Part shown: positions 26,777 to 35,641 of the stretch, piece after piece
How the letters are laid out: each line of letters begins with the position of its first letter
Position numbering within the stretch: the stretch's first letter is position 1
Assembly (NCBI RefSeq): GCF_000744705.1
Contig: NZ_JQML01000001.1
Coordinates: 9,000,017-9,064,016 of the forward strand
Source: Streptacidiphilus albus JL83
Lineage (GTDB): Bacteria; Actinomycetota; Actinomycetes; Streptomycetales; Streptomycetaceae
Direction of reading: 5' to 3'
DNA: 64,000 bases
Program-made: the position numbers and the translations under genes
The notes under the pieces: model-generated
The model's database searches: none
What the model was told of the DNA's origin: nothing
What the model saw: only the letters and a program-made list of their open reading frames with translations

Positions 26777-26790
26777 GGGACCAGTGGCCC
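26777..26790. promoter_or_regulatory. candidate DevR box, Rv1733c-like gene
   Basis: GGGACCAGTGGCCC has the 5-4-5 layout GGGAC-N4-GGCCC. It lies 98 bases upstream of the start of an Rv1733c-like gene, a family that belongs to the DosR regulon in M. tuberculosis. Confidence 0.55.
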
Positions 26791-26888
26791 TATGGCCGGA
26801 GACGACCGGTCCCTGCTGCCGCGCACCCCGCCGGACGCACCATGAGTCCGACGGCGAGCGGCGCCGTGACCCTAGGAGGCGAACGGCG

Positions 26889-27506
26889 ATGGCGACACCC
26901 GCAGCGACACCCACTCCACCCTTCCCCGCCGGGCGGCGCTCCCGCCTGGGCACTGCCCTGGCACGGCGGCGCAACCCGCTGTGGCGGCCCAGCGACAGCC
27001 TGCGCAGCCGACTGCGCGCCCTGATCGTGATCGGGCTGCTGGCGAGTGTCGGGGTGTCCGCCGGCTTCGCCCTGGCCCTGTACCGGGACGACCGTGCGGC
27101 AGCGCTGCGCCGCGACGCCCAGCTGCACAGCGTCCAAGCCGTGCTGGTGACCGCTCCGAGCAGGGCGCCCGCGAGTGACCCCGATGCGCAGTCCGCAGCC
27201 CGGGTCCGCTGGAGCGCTCCCGGCGGGACGGCCCGCGAGGCGAGCGTCGACGTCTGGGACGGTGCCGTCGTCGGTAACCGGATCCAGCTGTGGCTGGACG
27301 CCACGGGCAAGGTCAGCGCCGCACCCGTCACCGCCGGCGACTCGGTGACGTCTGCGGCCTACCTGGGAGTCCTGTGCCTGCTGTGCTCCCTCGGCCTGGT
27401 CACGAGCGCGGACAGCGCCGTGAGGGCGTGGGCGGACCGCACCGACGAGAACCACTGGGAGCGGGACTGGCGGCTCTTCGAACCCGTCTGGTCCCACCGC
27501 AGCTGA
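26889..27506 (+). CDS. Rv1733c-family membrane protein
   Basis: A 205-residue protein with two membrane helices, about residues 46-66 (LRALIVIGLLASVGVSAGFAL) and 155-175 (AAYLGVLCLLCSLGLVTSA), flanking an extracellular loop. The N-terminal RRRNPLWRPSDSLRSR and the loop arrangement match the Rv1733c family. The function of the family is unknown, but in M. tuberculosis its gene is induced by DosR in hypoxia. AGGAGG lies nine bases before the ATG. A DevR-like box is 98 bases upstream, and a universal stress gene follows. Confidence 0.75.
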   Translation: MATPAATPTPPFPAGRRSRLGTALARRRNPLWRPSDSLRSRLRALIVIGLLASVGVSAGFALALYRDDRAAALRRDAQLHSVQAVLVTAPSRAPASDPDAQSAARVRWSAPGGTAREASVDVWDGAVVGNRIQLWLDATGKVSAAPVTAGDSVTSAAYLGVLCLLCSLGLVTSADSAVRAWADRTDENHWERDWRLFEPVWSHRS

Positions 27507-27688
27507 CAGGCGGCGCAACCGCGCCACGTCTCCAGGCCGCCCAGCCTGCAGGGACCTGGAAGCAGCAGCACGTCGACGGATGCGACCCCGTCCTGGCCGT
27601 CGGCCCACAGGGCCCGATGGGCGAGCGGCTCGCACGCCGGCGAAGCACCTACCTGACGCACCGTCAACAAGTGATCGAGGAGCCGACA

Positions 27689-28582
27689 GTGAACCAGTCG
27701 CCCGTATCCGGAGTCGTCGTGGGAATCGATGCCTCCCCCCGCGCCCAGCAGGCCCTGGACTGGGCCGCCGACGAGGCGGACCGGCGCGGGGTACCGCTGC
27801 ACATCGCCCACTCCTGGAGCCTGGCGCCCTACCAGGAGCCGCCCGGGGACCGCGGCGACATCCCCGAGGACCTGCTGCAGGCCGCCCGGCAGCTGGTGCA
27901 CGAGGCCGAGGCCCACGTCCGTGAGCGGCAGGTCGGAATCGAGGTGCACAGGCACCTGCTGTCCGAGCGGACGGTGCCAGGCCTGGTGCAACTCGCCCAG
28001 CACGCACAGCTGCTGGTCGTCGGAACCCGTGGACGCAACCGTCTCTCCTCCACCCTGCTGGGCTCGGTCAGCCAGGGCCTGGCCGCGCATGCCGCCTGTC
28101 CGCTGGTCGTGTTCACCGGCCCCGAGGGGACGGCCGGCCCGGGGGAGTGGACTGGTGATGACGGAGTGGTGGTACTGGGGGCCGGCCCGGGGGAGGCGGC
28201 CGCTCCGGTCGAGTTCGCCTTCGCCGAGGCCGCGCGGCGGGGCGTGCCGCTGAAGGTGATCCGCACCTGGATGTACCCGCAGGCGTATCCCGGGATCCTC
28301 GCGGTGGGGCCGGTCGAGGAGGCCACCCGCACCCGCGACGAGAGTGCGGACCTGGCCGAGGTCCTGGCCGCAGGCCGCAAGGCGTTCCCCGACGTCCAGC
28401 TGGTCACCGAGGTCCGGCTGGACGAGGCCGACGCCGCCCTGGTCGACGCCTCCGCCGGGGCCGCCCTGGTGGTCCTGGGCGCCGAGCGCCACCGGCGCCG
28501 GTTCACCCTGCCGATGGGTCCGGTCACCCACCGGGTCCTGCACCATGCCCACTGCCCCGTCGCCGTCGTCCCGCACGTCTGA
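27689..28582 (+). CDS. universal stress protein, two UspA domains
   Basis: A 297-residue tandem UspA protein. Domain 1 begins VVVGIDASPRAQQALDWAAD and has the nucleotide-binding turn VVGTRGRNRLSSTLLGSVSQ. Domain 2 begins VVVLGAGPGEAAAPVEFAFA and ends with a less complete GAERHRRRFTLPMGPVTHRV. Double USPs of this type bind ATP and are common in dormancy regulons of actinobacteria. The GTG start has GAGGAG six bases upstream. A weak half-match to the DevR box lies at 27610-27623. It is followed by a second USP gene in the same direction. Confidence 0.88.
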   Translation: MNQSPVSGVVVGIDASPRAQQALDWAADEADRRGVPLHIAHSWSLAPYQEPPGDRGDIPEDLLQAARQLVHEAEAHVRERQVGIEVHRHLLSERTVPGLVQLAQHAQLLVVGTRGRNRLSSTLLGSVSQGLAAHAACPLVVFTGPEGTAGPGEWTGDDGVVVLGAGPGEAAAPVEFAFAEAARRGVPLKVIRTWMYPQAYPGILAVGPVEEATRTRDESADLAEVLAAGRKAFPDVQLVTEVRLDEADAALVDASAGAALVVLGAERHRRRFTLPMGPVTHRVLHHAHCPVAVVPHV

Positions 28583-28729
28583 GCGCGGACGCGGTTGGCG
28601 ACCGGGAGTCGCCGGCGTCCTATTCCACCGAGGCGGCGAGGCGGCGAGGCGGCGGAGCATCCGCTCACCCGCCTTGCCCCGCACCGGTACCCGCCCGTCC
28701 CGGATCAGTATCCGAAGAGGAGTCACATC

Positions 28730-29581
28730 ATGTCCCATCCCGTCATCGTCGGTGTCGACGACCCGCAGGGCAGCAGCGCCGCCGTCGACTGGGCCGCCGA
28801 CGAGGCCCGGCTGAGCGGCCTGCGGCTGCACCTGGTCCACGGCCTGCCCTGGTACCACCGGCCCGATTCCGGAAGCCTGGCCGAACAGTTGGTCCACAGC
28901 GCGAACCGCGAGGCCCTGCGCGCGCTCGCGAATCAGGCCGCGGACCGCCACCCCGGACTGGAGGTCACCAGCGGACTGGTCGACGTGTCGGCCCGCGAGG
29001 CGCTGGTGCACCTCAGCGCCGGGGCCGCCATGGTGGTCGTGGGGACGCGCGGAGCCGGAGGCTTCCCCGGACTCCTGGTCGGCTCGACCAGCCTGTACGT
29101 CACCGCCCAGGCAGCCTGCCCGGTCGTGGTCGTCCCTGGCGCGCACGGCAGCCGGCGCGGGGTGGCTGTGGGCGTGCACGGCGGCGAACCGTGCGGCGAG
29201 TTGCTCGCCTTCGCCTTCGAGGAGGCCCAGCGCCGCGAACTGCCGCTGCGGGTTGTCCACGCCTGGAGTCACCCGCTGATCGTGGGCTCGGGACATGCGT
29301 TCCCGCCGCTCCACGAGGAGGGCCAGGTCGTCGCCGAGCAGGTTCGGCTGCTGGCCGGGATCCTGACCGGCTGGCGGGAGAAGTACCCCGGGGTCGCGGT
29401 CACCGAGGACATCGTGCGCTCCGGCGCCGCCAAGCGGCTGGTTGAGGTCTCGGCCACGCAGCAGCTCCTGGTCGTCGGCCGCCACGGCCACCCGAACGGT
29501 CCGGTCGGACGCCTCGGATCGGTCAGCCAGGCGGTGGTGCACCACGCTCACTGCCCGGTCGCCGTCCTGCCGGCGCCCTGA
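28730..29581 (+). CDS. universal stress protein, two UspA domains
   Basis: A 283-residue paralogue of the preceding USP. Domain 1 starts VIVGVDDPQGSSAAVDWAAD and has VVVGTRGAGGFPGLLVGSTS. Domain 2 starts RGVAVGVHGGEPCGELLAFA and has the full ATP turn VVGRHGHPNGPVGRLGSVSQ. GAAGAGGAGT precedes the ATG at 28730. The gap of 147 bases to the first USP carries GAGGCGGC repeats. A perfect hairpin follows. The role is presumably in energy-limited or hypoxic survival, inferred from the neighbours. Confidence 0.88.
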   Translation: MSHPVIVGVDDPQGSSAAVDWAADEARLSGLRLHLVHGLPWYHRPDSGSLAEQLVHSANREALRALANQAADRHPGLEVTSGLVDVSAREALVHLSAGAAMVVVGTRGAGGFPGLLVGSTSLYVTAQAACPVVVVPGAHGSRRGVAVGVHGGEPCGELLAFAFEEAQRRELPLRVVHAWSHPLIVGSGHAFPPLHEEGQVVAEQVRLLAGILTGWREKYPGVAVTEDIVRSGAAKRLVEVSATQQLLVVGRHGHPNGPVGRLGSVSQAVVHHAHCPVAVLPAP

Positions 29582-29608
29582 GCGCCGACACGCGCGAGGC
29601 GACAGAGC

Positions 29609-29642
29609 AGTGGTCCGTGCGGCGCATGCCGCACGGACCACT
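29609..29642. terminator. bidirectional hairpin terminator
   Basis: Arms AGTGGTCCGTGCGGC and GCCGCACGGACCACT pair perfectly around a GCAT loop. It lies between the convergent USP and CBS-BON genes and can serve both. Confidence 0.85.
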
Positions 29643-29664
29643 CTCACTTCTCCCGGATCGCCCT

Positions 29665-30378
29665 TCAGCGGTGCCCCGGGTGTCCCGCTGTGAGCTGCTG
29701 CCCGGCCGATGCGCGGTTCGCCAGGGTGTCGTCGCTGCGGTAGCGGAGGTTCTCGGTCACCGAGACCACGCCGTCGACCCCGCGGCACAGACCGGCCAGG
29801 GCGGTGGCCACGCTGCGGTGCTCCAGCGTTCCGGCGAGCGTCACCTGGCCCTCGTGGACCTGGACGTCGATCTCGTCCACGGAGAGGCCCAGGATCTTTA
29901 CGAGCACGTCGTGGCGTATCTCCTCGCGGATCGCGGGATCGTGCCGTAGGAAGACCCGCAGCAGATCGCTCCGGCTCACGACGCCGATCCGGCGTCCGGC
30001 CTCGTCGACGACCACCAGGCGCTTGCAACCGCGCCGGTCCATCAGCCGGGCGGCCTCCACCACCGTCCATTCGGGCCGCGCGCACACTGCCGGGCTGCTC
30101 ATCAGCCCCTGGGCTGTGGTGGCCAGGCTCCGGGCGCGGTCCCGGTCCGTCAGGCTCGGCGCGGGCAGCAGGCCGGCCGGGTCCTCCACCGTGGCTTCGT
30201 GCCGCAGCAGATCGGCCTCGGAAACCACGCCCAGCGGCCGGTCCTGGTCGTCCAGCACCGGCACGGAGGTGATGTCGTGCTCCGCAAGCAGGCGGGCGAT
30301 CTCCTTGAAGGAGGCGTCGGGCCGCACGCACACGACAGCCGACGTCATCAGCTCCCCCACCATTCGGTGTCGCATCAT
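29665..30378 (-). CDS. CBS-pair protein with C-terminal BON domain
   Basis: A 237-residue protein. Two CBS motifs bind adenosyl ligands (VGELMTSAVVCVRPDASFKE with LGVVSEADLLRHE, and GLMSSPAVCARPEWTVVEAA with IGVVSRSDLLRVF). A BON domain follows (VQVHEGQVTLAGTLEHRS), which often contacts membranes or proteins. Such CBS-BON proteins are typical of actinobacterial hypoxia regulons. Two adjacent ATGs (30378, 30375) follow AAAGGAC. Two candidate DevR boxes lie about 101-135 bases upstream. Confidence 0.88.
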   Translation of the reverse strand: MMRHRMVGELMTSAVVCVRPDASFKEIARLLAEHDITSVPVLDDQDRPLGVVSEADLLRHEATVEDPAGLLPAPSLTDRDRARSLATTAQGLMSSPAVCARPEWTVVEAARLMDRRGCKRLVVVDEAGRRIGVVSRSDLLRVFLRHDPAIREEIRHDVLVKILGLSVDEIDVQVHEGQVTLAGTLEHRSVATALAGLCRGVDGVVSVTENLRYRSDDTLANRASAGQQLTAGHPGHR

Positions 30379-30478
30379 CAGAAGTCCTTTCAGATAAGGA
30401 TGACGGGCGACGGGCCCGCAGCCGTTGCGGGGCGATCGCAATACCCCCACTGTGGTCCTCGTGACCCGGCCGTGCCTT

Positions 30479-30513
30479 GGGCCGTGAGGCCTGCTCCGAC
30501 TGCCGATCGGCCC
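30479..30513. promoter_or_regulatory. tandem candidate DevR boxes, 21 bp apart
   Basis: Box 1 at 30479-30492 is GGGCCGTGAGGCCT, one mismatch from the 5-4-5 pattern. Box 2 at 30500-30513 is CTGCCGATCGGCCC with an intact right half. They are exactly two helical turns apart. The site is in the divergent region between the CBS-BON gene and the DevS-like kinase. Confidence 0.5.
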
Positions 30514-30757
30514 TCCCCGACAACGGGTGTCGGCCAGGGACCCGATCGGACGGACCTTGGAACGCCGGCCGTGCCGCGATCGCGGACCACATTCGGACGT
30601 TCGGTCGCCGCACAGGCCGCGCCCCATGGGGAACTGCCGGCGGGCAGTTGCAGAGAGCCCGACGGGGCCGGCGCTGCGCGTGGGCCCTCGCGTTGAGGGT
30701 CTGCGGTTCCGGGCGGATCTCGGCGCCCGCTACGGTGAACCATGACAGCTCCCGTGA

Positions 30758-32503
<1,746 letters not shown>

Positions 32504-32524
32504 CGGGCGCCCGGCCACGCAGGG

Positions 32525-32923
32525 TCAGGGGAGTGCGGCGGCGGGCGGTGATTCAAGGCGGCGGCCGGTCACCACTTCCGGGTGGATGCGGATCAGCACC
32601 CGGTCGGTGCCGGCCGCAGCTCCGGGTCGGGCTGACCGATCGGGTGCCACGCCGGCCCGTCCCAGGATGGTGACGCTCCAGCCGCTGCCGTCGACGCCGC
32701 TGACCTCACCGGTCTCGAAGGCGACCACCGCGCCGTCCACGGCCCGAACGAGTTCGGAGGCCGCGCTCTGCGCGAGCACCACGGAGCCGTCGGCGTCGAG
32801 CCGGAAGGGGACCGGCAGGACCGCCGGCATGGCTCCCTTGGTGTACACGATGCGCCCCACCGCCATGCCTGCCAGCAACCGCAGGCACTGCTGGGTGTCG
32901 AGGGACGCGTCTTCGAACTCCAT
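32525..32923 (-). CDS. PPOX-fold (pyridoxamine 5'-phosphate oxidase-like) protein
   Basis: A 132-residue split-barrel protein. The start LDTQQCLRLLAGMAVGRIVYT and the following AVLPVPFRLDADGSVVLAQS are characteristic of the small actinobacterial pyridoxamine 5'-phosphate oxidase-like family that is common in DosR-type regulons. The middle GSGWSVTILGRAGV is the usual flavin-side segment. Catalytic activity is unproven. It is convergent with devS. A candidate DevR box lies 37 bases upstream of its start. Confidence 0.8.
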   Translation of the reverse strand: MEFEDASLDTQQCLRLLAGMAVGRIVYTKGAMPAVLPVPFRLDADGSVVLAQSAASELVRAVDGAVVAFETGEVSGVDGSGWSVTILGRAGVAPDRSARPGAAAGTDRVLIRIHPEVVTGRRLESPPAAALP

Positions 32924-32959
32924 ACCCTGATCCTGCCCTGAGGGGCAGGATCAGGGTGA

Positions 32960-32973
32960 GGGCCATTGGTCCC
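32960..32973. promoter_or_regulatory. candidate DevR box, PPOX-like gene
   Basis: GGGCCATTGGTCCC fits GGGCC-N4-GTCCC. It is 37 bases from the start of the minus-strand PPOX-like gene. A weaker repeat, GGGCCTACCGGAGC, begins at 32982, 22 bases further on. Confidence 0.55.
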
Positions 32974-33030
32974 CGGACATGGGGCCTACCGGAGCAGACG
33001 CGTGACGTGGTCGCGGATCAGGGCTGCAGT

Positions 33031-33750
33031 TCAGGGCCGCGGGCGGGCGGCGCTGTGCGGCGCACGTGCTCCGGCCTGCTGGTCGTCGGCGGCGTGGGTG
33101 GCGATGACCGCTGCCTGGACCCGACGCTCGACGCCCAGCTTGGAAAGCAGACGGGAGATGTGGTTCTTCACCGTCTTCTCCGCCAGGAACAGCCGCTGTC
33201 CGATCTCCCGGTTGGTCAGCCCCTCGCCGATCAGCGCCAGGATCTCCCGTTCGCGCTCGGTCAGCGTCTCCAGGAGCTTCGGCTGCTTGTCGTGGGTGCT
33301 GTCCCCGCGCATCCGGGCCATCAGCCTGGTCGTGGCACCGGCGTCCAGCATCGACTGTCCGCCGGCCACCGTGCGTACGGCGGTGACCAGGTCCGTGCCG
33401 CTGATCTGCTTGAGGACGTAGCCGGAGGCACCTGCCATGATCGCGTCCAGCAGCGCCTCTTCGTCGTCGAAGGAGGTCAGCATCAGGCACGCCAGGCCGG
33501 GCACCCGTGAGCGCAGCTCACGGCAGGTGGTGACGCCGTCGCCGTCCGGCAGCCGCACATCCAGCACCGCCACGTCCGGACGCAGCGCGGGCACCCTGGC
33601 CAGGGCCTGTGCGACCGTGCCGGCCTCCCCGACGACCTCCAGGTCGGGCTCTGCCTCCAGCAGGTCGCGCACGCCGCGCCGCACCACCTCGTGGTCGTCC
33701 AGGAGGAAGATCCGCACCGGCGGCTCGGCACCGGCTGCACTGTCCGACAT
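33031..33750 (-). CDS. devR: DevR/DosR-like response regulator (NarL/FixJ family)
   Basis: A 239-residue two-component regulator. The receiver domain has [20 protein letters not shown], the phospho-acceptor aspartate in [13 protein letters not shown], the [11 protein letters not shown] switch threonine/serine region, and GYVLKQISG with the conserved lysine. The LuxR-type DNA-binding domain reads [18 protein letters not shown] and [16 protein letters not shown]. The block is strikingly like mycobacterial DosR. Its C-terminal tail of about 20 residues is low complexity. A perfect 14-base 5-4-5 box lies 78 bases upstream, which suggests autoregulation. Confidence 0.9.
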   Translation of the reverse strand: MSDSAAGAEPPVRIFLLDDHEVVRRGVRDLLEAEPDLEVVGEAGTVAQALARVPALRPDVAVLDVRLPDGDGVTTCRELRSRVPGLACLMLTSFDDEEALLDAIMAGASGYVLKQISGTDLVTAVRTVAGGQSMLDAGATTRLMARMRGDSTHDKQPKLLETLTEREREILALIGEGLTNREIGQRLFLAEKTVKNHISRLLSKLGVERRVQAAVIATHAADDQQAGARAPHSAARPRP

Positions 33751-33827
33751 GGCACGACTCCCTGCTCCTGGCCTGGTCCGCTGCGGCGGGACCTTCGCAT
33801 CCTGACCCTTGGAAGGACCGGGGTCCA

Positions 33828-33841
33828 GGGCCGATCGGCCC
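33828..33841. promoter_or_regulatory. candidate DevR box, devR promoter
   Basis: GGGCCGATCGGCCC, a perfect palindrome (AGGGCCGATCGGCCCT when extended), 78 bases upstream of the regulator start. It is the best match of the set. Confidence 0.65.
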
Positions 33842-33891
33842 TATTGGCACGGGTTTCCCCCCAGGAGGCGCCAGGCCGTAGGCATGGCCTG

Positions 33892-34665
33892 TCAGGGGCG
33901 GTGGCCGGGAACGGGTGTACGTGTGTCGTCGGTCTGCCAGAACAGGTCGTCGGCGAGGTCCGCGAGGCCCTCGACGGCGAGCACGCGCTCGCGCAGTGTC
34001 TCCGCCTGGCTGCGCCGGGCCGTTGTGGCCCGTAGCGCGACCCGACCCTGTTGGCAGTCCACGAGGAGAGTGGAACGTTCGACGTCCAAGTCCTGGCGCA
34101 CGGCTATGAAGAGGACTTCGGAGCGGATCGCGTCGTCGCTCCGGTCCAGCGCGCCGAGCAGGTCGCACAGGCACACCATTCCCACCAGATGTTCCTGGTC
34201 GTCGACGACGGGGACGTGGTGGAGGTGGTGGCGTGCCGCGAGGCGGGCGGCTTCGGCGGCGGTGGCGTCGACACTGACGGTGAAGACGGGGGCGGTCATC
34301 AACTCACCGGCGACCACTGCGGCAGCGCGTCGGCGCAGCGCGTGCGGCAGACGAGCATCCGGCACGCGCAGGTGCGACGGCAGGGCCTGCCGGGCGAGTC
34401 TGGCGAGCAGGTTCGAGGCACTGACCGTGCCCACGACCCGGCGCTGGTCGTCCACCACGGGGACGAGCCCGTGGTGGTGGGTGCGCAGGGCCGCCACCAC
34501 CTGAGCGAAGCCCGTCCAGGGATCGACGGTCGTCACCTTGGGGGTCATCAGCTCGCCGACCAGGGTGCGGTGCGGTAGGCCGTCCCTGCCCGGGGGCTGC
34601 GACTGTAACTGCACCATGATCGGCGGCCCGGTACAGACGGTGCTGGCGTGCGTTCTGGCTCGCAT
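33892..34665 (-). CDS. CBS-pair protein
   Basis: A 257-residue protein with two CBS motifs: VGELMTPKVTTVDPWTGFAQ with VVGTVSASNLLARL, and AGELMTAPVFTVSVDATAAE with LVGMVCLCDLLGAL. The C-terminal 60 residues (LVDCQQGRVALRATTARRSQ) look like a reduced BON-type domain. Histidine-rich turns (LRTHHHGLVPVVDD, AARHHLHHVPVVDD) are unusual, though the ligand is probably a nucleotide. AGGAAGG lies before the ATG. Two candidate DevR boxes 21 bp apart lie upstream. Confidence 0.82.
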   Translation of the reverse strand: MRARTHASTVCTGPPIMVQLQSQPPGRDGLPHRTLVGELMTPKVTTVDPWTGFAQVVAALRTHHHGLVPVVDDQRRVVGTVSASNLLARLARQALPSHLRVPDARLPHALRRRAAAVVAGELMTAPVFTVSVDATAAEAARLAARHHLHHVPVVDDQEHLVGMVCLCDLLGALDRSDDAIRSEVLFIAVRQDLDVERSTLLVDCQQGRVALRATTARRSQAETLRERVLAVEGLADLADDLFWQTDDTRTPVPGHRP

Positions 34666-34743
34666 GACATTCCTTCCTGACTACTGCTTCGGGTTGTGGT
34701 TCGGCACTTCTCAACTGTGGCTGTTCGCAGACCACCGGACGTC

Positions 34744-34778
34744 GGGCCGAACGTCCCTCGCCTGGGGCCGACCGGGTA
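34744..34778. promoter_or_regulatory. tandem candidate DevR boxes, 21 bp apart
   Basis: Box 1 at 34744-34757 is GGGCCGAACGTCCC, a full 5-4-5 match. Box 2 at 34765-34778 is GGGCCGACCGGGTA with an intact left half. The spacing equals that of the pair at 30479-30513. The pair lies 79-113 bases upstream of the CBS gene. Confidence 0.6.
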
Positions 34779-34806
34779 CGAGCCGCTTCCGGTGAGCGTG
34801 GGCGCC

Positions 34807-34857
34807 GGACCTGGGCCATGGCCCAGGTCCACTTGCCGAAGAACCCGGAGGGGTTCT
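34807..34857. terminator. perfect 24-bp palindrome and adjacent hairpin
   Basis: A perfect palindrome fills 34807-34830 (half-site GGACCTGGGCCA). A hairpin with arms AGAACCC and GGGTTCT follows at 34840-34857. The second lies 18 bases past the minus-strand HAD gene and is a plausible terminator. The palindrome may be a second stem or a protein site. Confidence 0.45.
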
Positions 34858-34874
34858 GGAACACCGGTCACGGC

Positions 34875-35612
34875 TCAGGGGGTGAGCAGATCGCCCAGGT
34901 CCCGGACGACGATGTCCGCTCCGTGTCGTCGGAGTTCGTCGGCCTGGCCGGCGCGGTCGACGCCGATGACGCAGCCGAAGCCGCCGGTGCGGCCGGCGTC
35001 CATCCCGGCGAGGGCATCCTCGAAGACCGCGGCCTGCACGGCGGTGACGCCGAGGGCCTGTGCTGCGGCGAGGAAGGTGTCGGGCGCGGGTTTGCCCGAC
35101 AGTTTGCGGTCGGCGGCGACCAGTCCGTCGATCCGGACCTCGAACAGGTCGGCGATCCCTGCGGCGAGCAGCACATCGTGGCAGTTGGCGCTGGAGGAGA
35201 CGACGGCCCGTCGCAGCCCGGCGGCCCGTACGGCCTCGACGTAGCGGATCGAGCCCGGATAGGCCTCGACGCCCTTCTCCTTGATCAGTTCCAGGACGAG
35301 CGCGTTCTTCCGATTGCCGAGACCGTTCACGGTCGCGCGATCCGGAGGGTCCTGCGGGGTGCCCTCGGGCAGGTGGATGTCCCGGGAGGCGAGGAAGGCG
35401 CGGACGCCGTCGGCCCGGGGCAGTCCGTCCACGTACCGGTTGTAGTCGGCGACGGGGTCGAACGCTTGGAACGAGTCGCCCTGGCGCCGGCGCAGGAAGT
35501 GGTCGAAGGTCGACTTCCAGGCTGCCGCGTGGACGGTGGCTGTCTCGGTGAGCACGCCGTCCAGGTCGAACAGGCAGGCGCGAATGCCGTCGGGGAGTCC
35601 CAGGGCGGCCAT
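34875..35612 (-). CDS. HAD-family beta-phosphoglucomutase-like phosphatase/mutase
   Basis: A 245-residue HAD enzyme. Motif I is ACLFDLDGVLTETATVHA with the nucleophile and acid aspartates. Motif II is VVSSSANCHDVLL, motif III KLSGKPAPDTFLAA, and motif IV VFEDALAGMDAG. Placed directly after a GH65 phosphorylase, it probably isomerises the beta-glucose 1-phosphate that enzyme releases to glucose 6-phosphate. I use ATG 35612, preceded by AGGAG at six bases. An ATG at 35642, sharing a base with the GH65 stop, would add ten residues. Confidence 0.88.
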   Translation of the reverse strand: MAALGLPDGIRACLFDLDGVLTETATVHAAAWKSTFDHFLRRRQGDSFQAFDPVADYNRYVDGLPRADGVRAFLASRDIHLPEGTPQDPPDRATVNGLGNRKNALVLELIKEKGVEAYPGSIRYVEAVRAAGLRRAVVSSSANCHDVLLAAGIADLFEVRIDGLVAADRKLSGKPAPDTFLAAAQALGVTAVQAAVFEDALAGMDAGRTGGFGCVIGVDRAGQADELRRHGADIVVRDLGDLLTP

Positions 35613-35641
35613 GGCTGTCTCCTGCCCGCGGTCGGCGCCCA

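Noticed and set aside
27610-27623. GGGCCCGATGGGCG as a DevR box for the first USP gene
   Set aside because: Only the left half fits and the right half has two mismatches, so it was mentioned but not counted as a site.
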